From Eunapius fragilis (lineage: Eukaryota; Porifera; Demospongiae; Spongillida; Spongillidae), in contig OY811972.1 of NCBI GenBank assembly GCA_963681505.1, positions 9,256,775 through 9,320,774 on the forward strand: 64,000 bases of DNA. The letters run 5' to 3'. A program made the position numbers and the translations under genes. The notes beneath the pieces were generated by a model. That model did no database searches, was not told the origin of the DNA, and saw nothing but the letters and a program-made list of their open reading frames with translations. Positions 34,433 through 46,478 of this stretch are shown here, one piece after another. Each line of letters starts with the position of its first letter. The first letter of the stretch is position 1.

Positions 34433-34897
34433 CAGCGGCGGATCCAGGGGGGGGGCACTCGGGGCACGTGCCCCCCCCCCCCCCCCCCCCCCCTTCATTT
34501 ATAAATTCATAACTTTTCGGGCCGCATTTTATAATATAGCTGCACGATTGCGCTGTCTATTGATATCCGCACGCATGAACTCTACTACTGTACTATATCC
34601 CGGGCCCCCCGATACGCGACCATACTCCCCCCCCCCCCCCCCCGCCCTTCGTATCGGGCCAGAAACCGACAGCACCCCCCCCCCCCCCCCCCCCCCCCCC
34701 GCTCTTCGTTTTGGGCCAGAATCCGACAGCACCCCCCCCCCCCCCCCCCCCCCCGCTCCTCGTATCGGGCCATAAACCGACAGCACCCCCCCCCCCCCCC
34801 CCCCCCGCTTTTCATATCGGGCCAGAAGCCGACCCCACCCCCAGCCACACCCACCATCCGTGCCCCCCCCCCCCCCCAAAACCTGTATCCGCCGCTG
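34433..34897. mobile_element. 465-bp GGCGGATCC-type element with verified empty site
   Basis: The ends are CAGCGGCGGATCCAGG and, reversed, CAGCGGCGGATACAGG. GTAAG is duplicated on both sides (34428-34432, 34898-34902). The paralogs at about 52245 and 54655 read AGATAGTAAGGGTGT without the element, so the insertion and a 5-bp target duplication are directly visible. Inside are about four units of roughly 60 bp, each a long C run followed by TCGGGCCAGAAACCGACAGC or similar. There is no transposase. Same family type as 15493-15786. Confidence 0.85.
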
Positions 34898-35015
34898 GTA
34901 AGGGTGTAAAATGGAAGGTAACATGGTTGCGAGAAACATAAATGAGTATGTAGCACGTGTAAATGATATTTTATCATCCAAACAATGCTAGTAGTCTTTT
35001 ATCTTTAAAGTTTCG

Positions 35016-35016
<1 letters not shown>

Positions 35017-35048
<32 letters not shown>
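35017..35048. repeat. Expanded poly-C run
   Basis: About 30 consecutive C. The paralogous positions near 52363 and 54766 have only about six. Confidence 0.85.
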
Positions 35049-35049
35049 T

Positions 35050-36480
35050 CCTGTACTTTAAAAGGAGGTATGAGGTCAATGTTTCAGTGATGTTCTATAA
35101 CAACAAAGTGAATTTAACACTCATCTTGCCAATAGAGAAACCCACAAGTGCATCATTGTTGGCCGCAGTACCTTTACATACAAAAGTCTTGAGAGATTGG
35201 TTGACCTCAGTCCTGGTCTTGAGAAATTGGTCATGGTTTTACGGATGTGCTATTGTATTAACTGAGCACATCCACTTCAGAAAGGTATATAATTGAGCAC
35301 TAATACACATAGTGTATTACGCTCATGACAGGTAGCAGCCACATGAGGTATTATCAGATGAGGATGGGAGTCAGTGATGAGGGAAGCTGACTAAGGATGT
35401 AATATGTGCAATTGTTCTGGTAGGGAAAAGGGAGTAGTGTATGTGCCATGCATGTGGACGTGCACACTACACAGGACTATACGTATTTATTTATTGTTTT
35501 GTATTTATCTAAGTATTAACTATCAACCTGTACATGGATGCGTACATGAATTTTCTCCCCTAGCTTGGCATTGGAGCTGTGTGCTCAAATGACTATAGAG
35601 GCAGGCACACGGCCCATATGCATCAAGGAGCAGCTAGGATAGTTTTAGTCGTATTTGAATGGGCAGATGAAAAAGCAATGCTTACTTGACATCTCTATGC
35701 TCTAATGATTAGCTGGAGATAATGTTGGCTCCAGTACAGAATGCTCCAGTAGGTAGTCTAGTAGCACACAGATGACATTATAAATCCTGGTAGGTAATTC
35801 CCATATATTGGCACCATGGTTACATGCCACAGACCACACTTTTGCCCATGGTGTACAAAACATCATTATATGTAAACACATGTACATTGTAATACATCAT
35901 CATCATACATACATGTACATACATCAGTTGAACTATTTATAAAAGCTACAAATGTACTAACAGTCTAAGCTAGAACAGCATATCACACAACACTCCAACA
36001 CTACACTACCTCCATGCTACAAACACACTATTGCTACCTGTAAATATACTACAGTCCATACAATGTCTTTAATTGTTCAGCCAGGACCACATGGTCACAG
36101 GATGAGAGGGCATCAATCAGCTTCTTGGTGGAGAGTGGAGCTGTGCTTATGTTGTAACAGTTGAGATTTCCAATCACAAGGATAAGGGAAGGGAGATATA
36201 TCCACCACACAATACTCTCAAGTGGGGAGGGAGGTAGTGCTAATGGAAGAAAGAGGTTGTAACAGTTGAGTTGTTGAAGATGACAGTTTAACCAATTAAT
36301 TACACATCCAGATTGGCAACAATGTACGGTATTAAAAGGAGGGTTGAAATAAACATTCAGAGCAACATGCACAGTCAAGTAATGTCTTGATTAGTGCCCA
36401 CCACACGGCAGTGAAACACAGTGAATCCTTTAGCTCAAGGTGTAAAAATCAAGTTGAGAAATGAAGAATGAAATGAAGTT
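35050..36480. repeat. Paralogous block, copy 1 (others about 52330-53400 and 54770-55660)
   Basis: Collinear, highly similar non-coding sequence derived from the 3' end and downstream region of the Death-domain gene at 55.6 kb. It includes a minus-strand 61-codon open frame (35702-35887) preserved in all three copies (52549-52743, 55265-55450). This frame is probably 3' flank or UTR, not a recognised protein. A (CA)n tract lies at 36487-36520. Confidence 0.75.
36049..36132 (-). pseudogene. Death-domain C-terminal fragment
   Basis: Minus strand: KKLIDALSSCDHVVLAEQLK, then TLYGL-stop. It equals the last 25 residues of the Death domain ending at 55612, with two substitutions. The first two thirds of the domain are missing; the sequence upstream of KK is unrelated. 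Confidence 0.75.
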
Positions 36481-37190
36481 GAAAACCATACACACGCCCA
36501 CACACACACACACACACACACATACACATACACCAAATACACACAGAGGGAGAAACTATGATGAAATATTTACGACAGGGTGCAGTGAGCCTAGCCTAGT
36601 AATTAGCATGCAGTAGTGTATGGCACCCATGTGTTAAAAAGGAACGTACCTGCACTAAAGTAGACTTTCCCCATAGTTGCAATAATCAGCTGCATGTGTT
36701 ATTATAGACATACATCTGTACAATACTGTACAAAAATTACCAAATTATTAAGCTTCATAAATCAAACCAGGGCATTAAATGATATTCATACATACCACTG
36801 TGTTGCTAAACACCATCCTGGTCAGGTGCATCATTTGTGTTATGAACATTTGTACAATTATTAAATATAGGGCTGTGTTCAATTGTGTAAAATCACTACA
36901 GTCCGTGTATTCACTAATTGTGGATAATTATTTGGCTGTGTGCCCCAATGATTTAATCTACACATGTACATGCCCTGAGTAGTGTCTGTTGTGTTTACAT
37001 AACAGTAACACTATTTTAAGGAGTTATGAACAATTATTGTCATGTTGTGTTGATATCATTGGATGTGTTCATCAATTGTAACAACTATAATGTGCTTGGG
37101 TTCACCAATTATGGAGACTTCACTGATTGTGTAAAATTATTGGGCCAATGTTCACAAATTGTGTGTATGTAATTATTAGGCTGTGTTCAC
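36481..37190. other. AT-rich, satellite-like; no gene
   Basis: Contains (CA)n and TTCACCAATTATG-type repeats shared with 43.7-45.9 kb. Confidence 0.4.
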
Positions 37191-37840
37191 CAACAGTGTA
37201 TTGTACAATTATTACAATAGTGACGTCATCTGTAGTATTATCATCACTTGGTCCAATGGACTTTTTCATTTAAAACAATCATCATCTTTGATTTTAACAT
37301 AAATTATATACAAAAGGAATATTACAAAGTATAACATGTCTTTTATTATCTTCAGATGTTGGTCTGCTATGTCTCTCCCACTGGCTTGGTATCATCATTA
37401 TGAGGTGTACCACTGTGATGGAGGGAAACAATTAACTGAATGTTATAATAACAGCAGCAACAATTCAATACATGAATACAAATATAAATGCTAATCTCCT
37501 CATGCAGCCTCTTGGCTGTCAGTGATCCCCTCTGTTGGTTTGGGCTTGTACCTGGAGTCCAACAAATACCAGGCTGCATTGAGATGGTGGCTGGGATTGA
37601 ACACCTCAGGATGTATCATGTACATGGTGTAAATTCATACATGTAATTTGGAGTGGGGCTGTTGTCCTCCCATGATAATCCTCTCCACCCTTGGGATCTT
37701 TGGCAGCAGTGTTATGGGTGTAGAGGGTTCCTAAAAATACTGCCATTGGCCTGTGTTATTGGGGAACAAACCTGTATGTCCCTGGGGGAATTTCACCAGA
37801 CCTTCAGTGGTTCTGGTGTTGGTGTTGGTGGTGGGGTATG
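37191..37840. repeat. Joined fragments of two dispersed repeats
   Basis: Bases 37200-37605 match 17650-18035, including an RLE-element scrap SVGLGLYLESNKYQAALRWW that ends abruptly after NTSG. Bases 37610-37800 match 18600-18800. At 17.6-18.8 kb the two lie 0.5 kb further apart, so an internal deletion occurred here (or an insertion there). Confidence 0.7.
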
Positions 37841-38590
37841 AGAGGCTTTCTGGGTACAGTGCTGGTTAATTTGGGTGTGCCTGGGATTTGGGGGTTTGAT
37901 TATTTGGTTCGTGTGATCATCTTGGTGGAACCAGGTCTCTAGTCTTGAGCATGGTTTTGGGTCTCTGGCAGGCCTCTGGATACAATTCTCCCTTTTTGTG
38001 TTCTTGGTGATACATGTACCTGCCAATTTCTTGTTTTTCTTCTTTTACCTTTCAGTTCATCATGACCAGCTCTACCTATCATCTGGTTATCCTGCAAGTG
38101 GATGTCCACTTGTTTTAGGTGTTTTCATCTTCTTGGACGAGTTGTCAGCCGCGTGCATCAAGGGCTTCATCAATGAAGGTTTGGTGATGGCACAGCAATG
38201 TAGCTGTGTTCACCAATTTATTTAACCAAATGTGTACCAATAATTAGGCCAGCTTTTCTGTACGCGTATTTTCACCAAATGTGTACACTTGTTGGGATGT
38301 GCTCACTAATTGTGTACAACCATTCACTAATTGCAAAATTACTGGCCCATTTCGACCAACACTTTTGGAGCCACAAACCTTCAAACATAATGTGACTTAT
38401 TGACATGAGCATGCACACAATGTCATGTACATACATGTACCTTTGGCGTTCAAAGAATTACACTATGTAAATGTAGGAAGTAGGCGATTTAATGCAAAGT
38501 ACAAAGGTTATGGGAATAATTAAATATTCAGTGCATGGGAGAGGCTGAAACTGATATTAACCTAATTTGTTTTCAGTCACAGAAACCGTG
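37841..38590. other. No gene seen
   Basis: A T/G-rich stretch (37800-38100), then TTCACCAATT-type repeats near 38205-38340. Confidence 0.35.
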
Positions 38591-38820
38591 AAAGGAATAG
38601 TCCTCCGCTCAGTGTGCCTTCAGCCCCACCCACAGTCAGCGGGACCCCCTAGGATACATGTATGCATGCTGTAATCTGGAAATGTTGGGGTGATGCTATT
38701 CCACACCACATAGCTCTGTGGGACACCTTAGTGCACTTCATCCACCATGTGCTAGCTTCAGAAGTCAGCAGTGGGCTAATCCTGACCATTCCCAGCCAAG
38801 ACCAGCTGATATAATGTATT
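38591..38820 (+). pseudogene. Decayed RLE retroelement scrap
   Basis: DNA-level resemblance to 30420-30640 (GGGGGTGATG.., GGGACACTTTAG, CTGACCATTC, CGGCCTGCTGATAT) with many stops and indels. An old copy, plus orientation. Confidence 0.5.
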
Positions 38821-39157
38821 TGTGCCAAAGATCAGCTTTATTTTTCAAGTGATATTCACAGCTTGCAGGTGTCACTCCACCTTAATAAGCATGAACTTGA
38901 TTAGAGCTAAGCCAGACAACTGTAAGACGTGTCACCTTATTGATAGTGTATTAAAAGTATTATCATTAAAAAAATTTACTGCCACACAAAAAGTTGTACA
39001 GATATACTGGTCGCATATATTATATTTTGGGACCAAATGTGCTAACAAGAATACTAGTTATCATAATGGGCTAAATTGTGAAACGTTCACATGTTACTGC
39101 ACACTACCTTCATCACAAGCCTGAAACAGTGTTTGCTAGCTACTACAGTAATAGTTA

Positions 39158-39420
39158 TCACATTCTCATTTTTGTAAGGACGTCCACCAGAGTAGACCAG
39201 GTCACAGGCTTTACACCCATGCCCTGAAGCCATCGTTGGAGAACGGCCATGTTGATTCTCTCAGCATTCCGTTGGTGTTCCTTCTCCAATGCTTGCACAA
39301 CGACTCCATTGGCATCATTCAGTAGAAATATACCAAAACTTGAATACCTTACACCAACTTCTACAGCTACATTGACCTTCTTAGCAGACAAAGATAATAG
39401 TTCTGGCATGGTGGGTATTC
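39158..39420 (-). CDS. Death-domain terminal exon of a truncated Roc-COR/Death gene
   Basis: Minus strand, from a ctccAG acceptor to TGA at 39158. It enters in phase 1: one base from the previous exon plus GA gives Gly. Residues run GIPTMPELLSLSAKKVNVAV, then FGIFLLNDANGVVVQALEKE, LQRWLQGMGVKPVTWSTLVD and VLTKMRM. The helix spacing, the conserved W in TW.TLVD-L and the C-terminal position are those of a Death domain, a homotypic adaptor module. The exon at 40231-40437 ends in phase 1, so the two can be spliced. The domain differs from the one at 55612-55880, so this is a separate paralog, not a recent copy. Confidence 0.65.
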
Positions 39421-39466
39421 CTGGAGGAGGGGCAAACCATAACCTATTCAATGATTATACACAACA

Positions 39467-39688
39467 TGTGGTCCTATACACTACATGTGGCCCCCTATAC
39501 ACAACATGTGGCCCCCTATACACAACATGTGGCCCCCTATACACAACTTGGGGCCCCCTATACACAACATGTGGCCCCCTATACACAACTTGGGGCCCCC
39601 TATACACAACATGTGGCCCCCAATACACAACTTGGGGCCCCCTATACAAAACATGTGGCTCCCCATACTCAACATGTATACTAATCAC
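39467..39688. repeat. 21-bp minisatellite, about ten copies
   Basis: Unit TATACACAACATGTGG followed by CCCCC, with an ACTTGGGG variant in alternate copies. It lies in the intron between the two exons of the truncated gene. Because 21 is divisible by three it is open in several frames on both strands; these frames are not taken as genes. Confidence 0.9.
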
Positions 39689-40230
39689 TACAGCTACTAA
39701 CCTTCCAACTGTGCCATTACTTGGACCACTAGCTCTGACAATAGCTGGGAAGAAGAGGAGGCAGCCATGGAAGTAGACACTACAAGAGAAAGGAAAGGTT
39801 ACCCATCATGCTTCTATATGTAATACCTCAACAAAACAAAGGCAGACATGGCTATGTTCATCACATACATGTAAGATGTTTCCTACCACTACCATCAATA
39901 ATACATCTCATCCTACTAACAAATCATTATCGGGTTTAGGAACTACATGTATGGGGTCATGATTCACTATTATGGGCCAAAATGTACTTGGGGTATGCAT
40001 GTCAAGTTAGAATGAGAAACTTGTCAGAACAATGGCTGTGTATCTAGTTGTAGCAGCGGATGAATTGTTTCAATGAGGGGATGGTTCATATGTCATAACA
40101 GACTGGCTCTGAAAATGGAATATGTACACTAAACTTCTTATCTATCTAAAATAAGATATAAGCAAAAGGAGGAGGGAATTGTCATTACATATTTGTACAG
40201 ATGAGGCCGGAGAGGCTCAAATTAACGTAC
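39689..40230. other. Intron of the truncated gene; no other feature
   Basis: Lies between a GTACGT donor (minus strand, at 40230) and the acceptor at 39421. Nothing recognisable. Confidence 0.4.
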
Positions 40231-40437
40231 CATTTGAATGATTTCTTTCCTCTGCAATCCATACAGTGTGATTAGAGGTAAGGTCCATGTCGGTAGAACA
40301 GCTGGTACATGATGCCAGGTTAGGGTCACTATCATATGGTGTGGCCACACCTTTGCAAGATTTATTAGAACAGGCAAAGCCATCTTTGAGGAGCTTCAAA
40401 CTATGATAACGGAGAACATCACTACATTTTTTAATAC
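40231..40437 (-). pseudogene. Roc-COR gene C-terminal exon fragment, 5' truncated
   Basis: Almost identical to 56046-56252. KKCSDVLRYHSLKLLKDGFA is followed by CSNKSCKG, a CTSC pair and NHTVWIAEE, ending at AAT-G with a GTACGT donor in phase 1. At 40438 it breaks into the dispersed repeat of 18500-18860, so the GTPase domain is lost. With 39158-39420 it forms a two-exon relic; transcription would need a new promoter. Confidence 0.75.
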
Positions 40438-40850
40438 AGAGAGTGCCCGATTGCACTACAGAAGGGCAATACAGTCTCTATATTGGGCCCACACCACATG
40501 TAACATGTAATCTATATAGTGTATCCCTATGTATCCCTGTATGTGTACATGGTGTAAATTCATACATGTAATTTGGAGTGGGAAGATGAACATCTGTTGG
40601 CCTCCCATGATAATCCTCTCCACCCTTGGGATCTTTGGCAGCAGTGTTATGGCTGTAGAGGGTTCCTAAAAATACTGCCATTGGCCTGTGTTATTGGGGA
40701 ACAAACCTGTATGTAGTACCAGGGAATTTCACCAGACCTTCAGGGCAGGGGGTGAAATCTATAGGGTTCAGGTGGGTAAAAGGGAAAGTTCGTGAGTGGG
40801 GGTAGCTGAAGGGACATGAGGGCAGGGACTCAATAAATAAATAAACACAA
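40438..40850. repeat. Dispersed repeat copy (see 18500-18860)
   Basis: GAGAGTGCCCGATTGCAC.. through to ..GGTGAAATCTATAGGGTTC. Confidence 0.7.
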
Positions 40851-43800
40851 TAGAGTCAAAAAATAATACACCATGAATTGTGGATCTAAACAAGATTAAA
40901 CTTTATCCCAATACAGCATATAGAAATCATGATTTGAACACTGTATCATAATAATTGTACACAACTCCTTTACATACATGTATATACATATAATATAATT
41001 ACATTAATAACAACATTACAGGGAATACAAAAATAATAATATTAATTAATATAGTTCTGTATGTGCATTTATTCTCTATGATTATATACAATAATAAATA
41101 AATAAAATTAGCAGTGTTACTGATGTACATGTACATGTAAACACCAACACATAAATTTAATTACCCAATCCTACTGTGTTTACCAATTATCAGCTATTAT
41201 TAGACATACACATGCACACTTGTACAATAGTATACAATGTACCACATTGTTAAGCTTATAAATAACTGTGGCCATTTGTGTAAAAAACAATTCTTAAAGG
41301 CTCACCAATTATGAATGTATGTGTCAATGTTAAGCAATTATTAGTTCACTAATTACTGTGTGCTAAATTATTTAGACAATCTTCACCAGTTTACCAGTTG
41401 TTAAATTATTGGGTCAATGTTAGTTCACAAATTTTTAAAATATATTAACACACACAAACATTAGGGCAAACAAACAAGACATTAATCATTTCTGCCTGCT
41501 GAGCAGGACAGATCAATGGCAGAGTCTAGTGGGGAGCATGTGCCCTCGATGGTATGACCATCTAGAGCCACAAAGACACATGATTGCACAACGTACACAA
41601 ATTACATGTACATGTACTGTAAGAAGCATATTAACACCTCACACTACTAGACTATAAACAAATAAACAAATGTAAAATTATTTAGCCAATTTTTACAAGT
41701 TGTGTACAGGTAGATGTACCTGTGTAGAATCGTTAGGTTTAGCTCAGATTGGCCAATGTCTAGGCTAAAAAACCAGGGTATTAAGTGACATTCATAACAT
41801 TGTATTACAAGTATTGCTAAACACCACCCTGGTCAATGTGCTTGGGTTCACATAAGATTATTGGGTCAAATTGTGTGGAATTATAAAGTACATGTATGTA
41901 TGCTATTATGTATGTACATACAACACATGTATAAATGGCTCATTTGTGTTGGGTCAATGTTCAAAAATTGCATGTACACTTACCAATACATGTACATGTA
42001 GCATTGTACAAATATTGTACCATGTGTGTTGGTTGTATGATATAAGGCTTAGTTCACCAATGACACAAAATTATTGGTTCAATGGTTACAAATTACACAC
42101 GTATGCATAATACACACTTTACACCACGGCACAATTAACCCAATACATTTTTAACTACGTGTTTGCAGTTGTGAAATTTACCAATAGATAATGTGTCTCT
42201 AGACACATGAATGGCTGTGCTCACAATTATTGGGTCAATTTGAGATAACTCTGCAACTAAAGTCTGTGACAGCATCGAGGAAGTACATATATATTGCAAC
42301 ATGAGTCTAAAATAAAATCCTAAACCATTTAAAAATAGTCAGCTCTAAATAGTGAAAAAGGTTTCTCAAGCTATCTACATGGACTAGTGCATGGACCATG
42401 ATATTTAATTTGATCTTGGACGATGTGTGTTATATCATTGTATGTGCATGCATTCACTAATATTGTACAATTACACGTGTACATGTACATTTTTGGCCAT
42501 TTCCATCAATTATGTAATTACAAGTACATGCTCTTTGCATAGCACAATTGAATTATCTGGCCAATGCTCAAAAATTGTAACTTTAACATTGTTAGACTGT
42601 TTGAGCCTACATGTAAAATATCATATGTACATGAACATGTACATATGATATTATATCATTACTATATTCAACAATTGTATATAATTATTTCACGTGTGCT
42701 CTCCAATTCTGTACCATGTGTTCTCATATAGTGTACAATTATAAGGCTGTGTTCAACAATTAGTACAATTACATACATGTCATGTAGCCAAGTTCACTAC
42801 TATAATTTGGGCCAATGTTAAGATGAAATGTTAAGACCAATTATCCACATGTACCCAACTATAATTTTTAATAACTACTCATCAATAATTTTAAGCTGGT
42901 CATTGGTATACTAAACAGTTGTTTTAATTTTCATTGTTCAGTTCTGGAGTGATACCAAATCAAAGATTTTGCACGACTTTTCAATCACCCTGTATAATTT
43001 TATTGCCTTAAAAATAAAAAAATAGAAGTACCATTTTCACTGTAATTGTGTCTCATGATGTTTATAAATAGATCGATAATTTTCATAAGCATATACTGTA
43101 GCTGAGTTCTAGAGAGGATTACAATTTTATGACATTAAACTAGGCTTTACTAAACCAGCTATTGCAGCTGTGAAGCCCCACTGCTAAGTTATGCTGGTGT
43201 GTTACATGTATACAATGTACCACAGTATCCAATATCCAAGGTTTACAGACTATGTTACTTTATCCATGCATTATATTAAAGTTTACAAAATAAAGATAAA
43301 CAATTTTATTCTAAAATCTATCGCCATCCCAACAAGGATTTATTCCCAAGATCCAACAGAAACTAATAATATAGTGGATAATACAAATGTAAGAAACTGC
43401 AATAACAGGTGAACATCAACAATGAGTCCTTATGGCTGAACAGGATGAGAGACACTGTGCACACTCTATAAATACACTGATCCATGATACAGTTCCAATT
43501 GTGCAAAATTATTGCTTCTACATGTACATGTATGTCTACGCTATTGGTGAATACAGTTTACACAATTGCTGACCACAGTACAAATCACTGAAACAATAAA
43601 ATTATTAACCTATACAGTCATGTACTATAACTTATTGAATTCAGCCTCATCATGTACATGTACATGTACTTGGTGAACACACAATAAAATACAATTTGTG
43701 AACTATTGGTAAACATGGCCTAAAAATAAATTCTTTTGCCTATAAAAATTGCACACACAATTTGTGAGTGTTCATCAATTGTAACAATTGTAACAACTAT

Positions 43801-46470
43801 AATGTGCTTGGGTTCACCAATTATATACATGTAGGGTGACTTTAATGATTATGTAAATTATTGGGCCACTGCTTACTGTGTGTAATTACAAAGTATTGTC
43901 ATAACGTATGCACATAAATACAAATGGCTAAGCTCACCAATTCCACACTATTATTTAAATGTTCAATGGTTTATTGGTAACACACACTTTGAACAATTCT
44001 TAACCACGGCAACAATTAGGTTTTTTTAACTACTTGTTCACAGTAAGATACAATTGTGTCTATATTTATATATCTACACAATTTACTATGCGTCCATACA
44101 TGTACTTGGTGAACACACACAAATACAATTAAGTGTCAACTCCATGTGGTATGCACACCCAGTCCATTTGATGGCATTGTGCAAGTCAACTATGTACAGC
44201 AGTATTGGACAAATATTATCAGGCTGTTACACGTGTACATGAAAATTATTGGCCATTTCCATAAATTATGTAATGTATATTGTACACATGTAGCACAATT
44301 CAATTATCTGGCCAATGCTCAAAAATTGTAACATTATTAGGCTGTTTGAGCCTACATGTAAAATATCGTATGTACATGAACATGTACATCAGATTTTCGT
44401 ACAAATTCAACAATTATGTAAAATTATACTCCAATTCTGTACGTGTTCTCAAATTGTGTACAATTATAAGGCTGTGTTCAATAATTAGTACAATTACATG
44501 ATGCACAAATATGAAGATCCAATAAAATTATTGGGCCAATGTTAATTATGAAATGATAAGACCAATTATTTTATACATGTACCTAATGCTGACCAATTGT
44601 GTACTGTCTTCACCAAGTATCAGACATACACCTGTATACAGTAGTTGTGTATAACAATTACCAATAACGTTCCCCAATTCATCAATAATTATTGTGTTCA
44701 CATGGAGGAGTGCAGTTCATGGGGCTGGACTACCCACATCAGCTTATGAATAGAATTTGTATGTGCTGTGACTTGTATGTGTGTGCATGTGCTTGAGTAT
44801 GTTACTTATTCCTTTGTATTTATCTCTAAATTCTCTTGTATCTTGTATTCTATTATTAATAATTTTCATGTTTTCGTATTATTGTGTTCACCATTTGTGT
44901 TACACAATTATTAAGAGCTCATTGATTATGAATGTACTGTACATTGGGTCATATACATATATTGGGTCATATACATATATTGGGTCATATACATATATTG
45001 GGTCTACATGTTGTCCACCAATTGTGTAACAGTTTATTAGTTCACAAATTACTGTAATAGCCAATGTTGACCAGTTACCAGGTGTGTACAATTATTAAAC
45101 TTAGTCCACATGGGCCTGTAGAAAGCCAAGGTATTAAATGACATTCATAACAAACACCACCCTGGTCAGATGCATCATTTGTGTTAGTGTCAGTTATATA
45201 CATTTGTACAATTATTAATTATTATACTGTGTTAACACTTGTGTAAAATAAATGCGGTCCATGTATTCACAAAATGTGTGCATGTAATTTTTATAGGCTG
45301 TGTACCCCAATAGTGTATTGTACAATACATACATGTACATGGGGTCGAGGCAGCGAAATTATTCACCGTGTGTGAATAATTTAACTAACACAGTGCAATA
45401 ATTAATAGTTGTATGCAACTGAAATATATCATCATTATGTAGTTAATGTACTAGTGAAAATGTTTATCACAAACTACATGTACATGTATCTACATGTACT
45501 AGTGCATGGACCATGGTATTTTAATTTGAGCGTGGACTATGGTTCAACCATTGTGTTAAATCATTCTGTGTGTGTGTATGTGTGTGTGTGTGTGTGTTAT
45601 GTCAGTTATGTACATTTGTACAATTATTAATTACTAGGCTGAGTATTCAACAATTGTGTAACATCACCACAGTCCATGTGTTCACTAATTGTTAGGCTGT
45701 GGACCCCAATAATTAAATCTACAAGTCTTCTAAGTACAGCAGTTGTGGACAATTATTATCAGGCTGTTTTGCATGTGTTCATCAATTGTAACAACTATAA
45801 TGTGCTTGGGTTCACCAATTAGGGAGACTTCACTGATTGTGTAAATTATTTGACCAATGTTCACAAATTGTGTGTATGTAATTATTAGGCTGTGTTCACC
45901 AACAGTGACAATTAGGCTGTGTGGTTCACCAGTTGTATTAATGCTAAGTCCACCAATTGATTTACTGCTTCTACATGTACATGTACATGGTGTGTTTCCA
46001 AATTATATGCTATTGGTGAACACACACTTCACATAATTGTTGACCACAAGTACAAGTTAGTTAACCCAATAGGTTATCAACTGAATATGATAAATGGTAT
46101 GAACCTATACATGTAGTACAGTTTAGTGAATTCAGCCTCATCATTTAACATACATGTACTTGGTGAACACTCACACAAATACAATTAGTGAAAGTAGTAC
46201 AGTAACTCAGTAGCATGGGAAAAAACTCTACATACATGTACAATAGTACATGTGTAGAATTATGAGTACACATGTACATGTAGTGTACCAATGATGCAGA
46301 TACAGAGAATATCTTCAGAAACATGTATGTACATTAATCATTTGTTGGGGTTGGAGCAGTGAGCCTCATCAAATGGAGAAGTGGGCTGGGATTTGATGAT
46401 GGGGCTCCCCTGGCCTCATTATAAAATATTATGTCTCTAGGCTGTGATTACGTTTTTAAAATAATATACA
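40851..46470. repeat. 5.6 kb of AT-rich degenerate satellite-like sequence, no genes
   Basis: Endless variants of GTTCACCAATTGTGTA, AATTATTAGGCTGTG and TTGGGTCAATGTTCACA, with ACATGTACATGT tracts. Bases 42884-43410 match 46480-46580 (inverted) and 47500-47960. Bases 44943-45002 are three 18-bp units ATTGGGTCATATACATAT. A hairpin AAATTATTCAC/GTGAATAATTT lies at about 45355. No open frame here has protein character. Confidence 0.55.
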
Positions 46471-46478
46471 GGGTGATT

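Noticed and set aside
34419..34981. Proline- or glycine-rich open frames
   Set aside because: Poly-C tandem units inside the 465-bp transposable element.
39467..39688. Regular repeats as a CRISPR array
   Set aside because: 21-bp units lie directly end to end with no unique spacers, in an intron of a eukaryotic gene relic.
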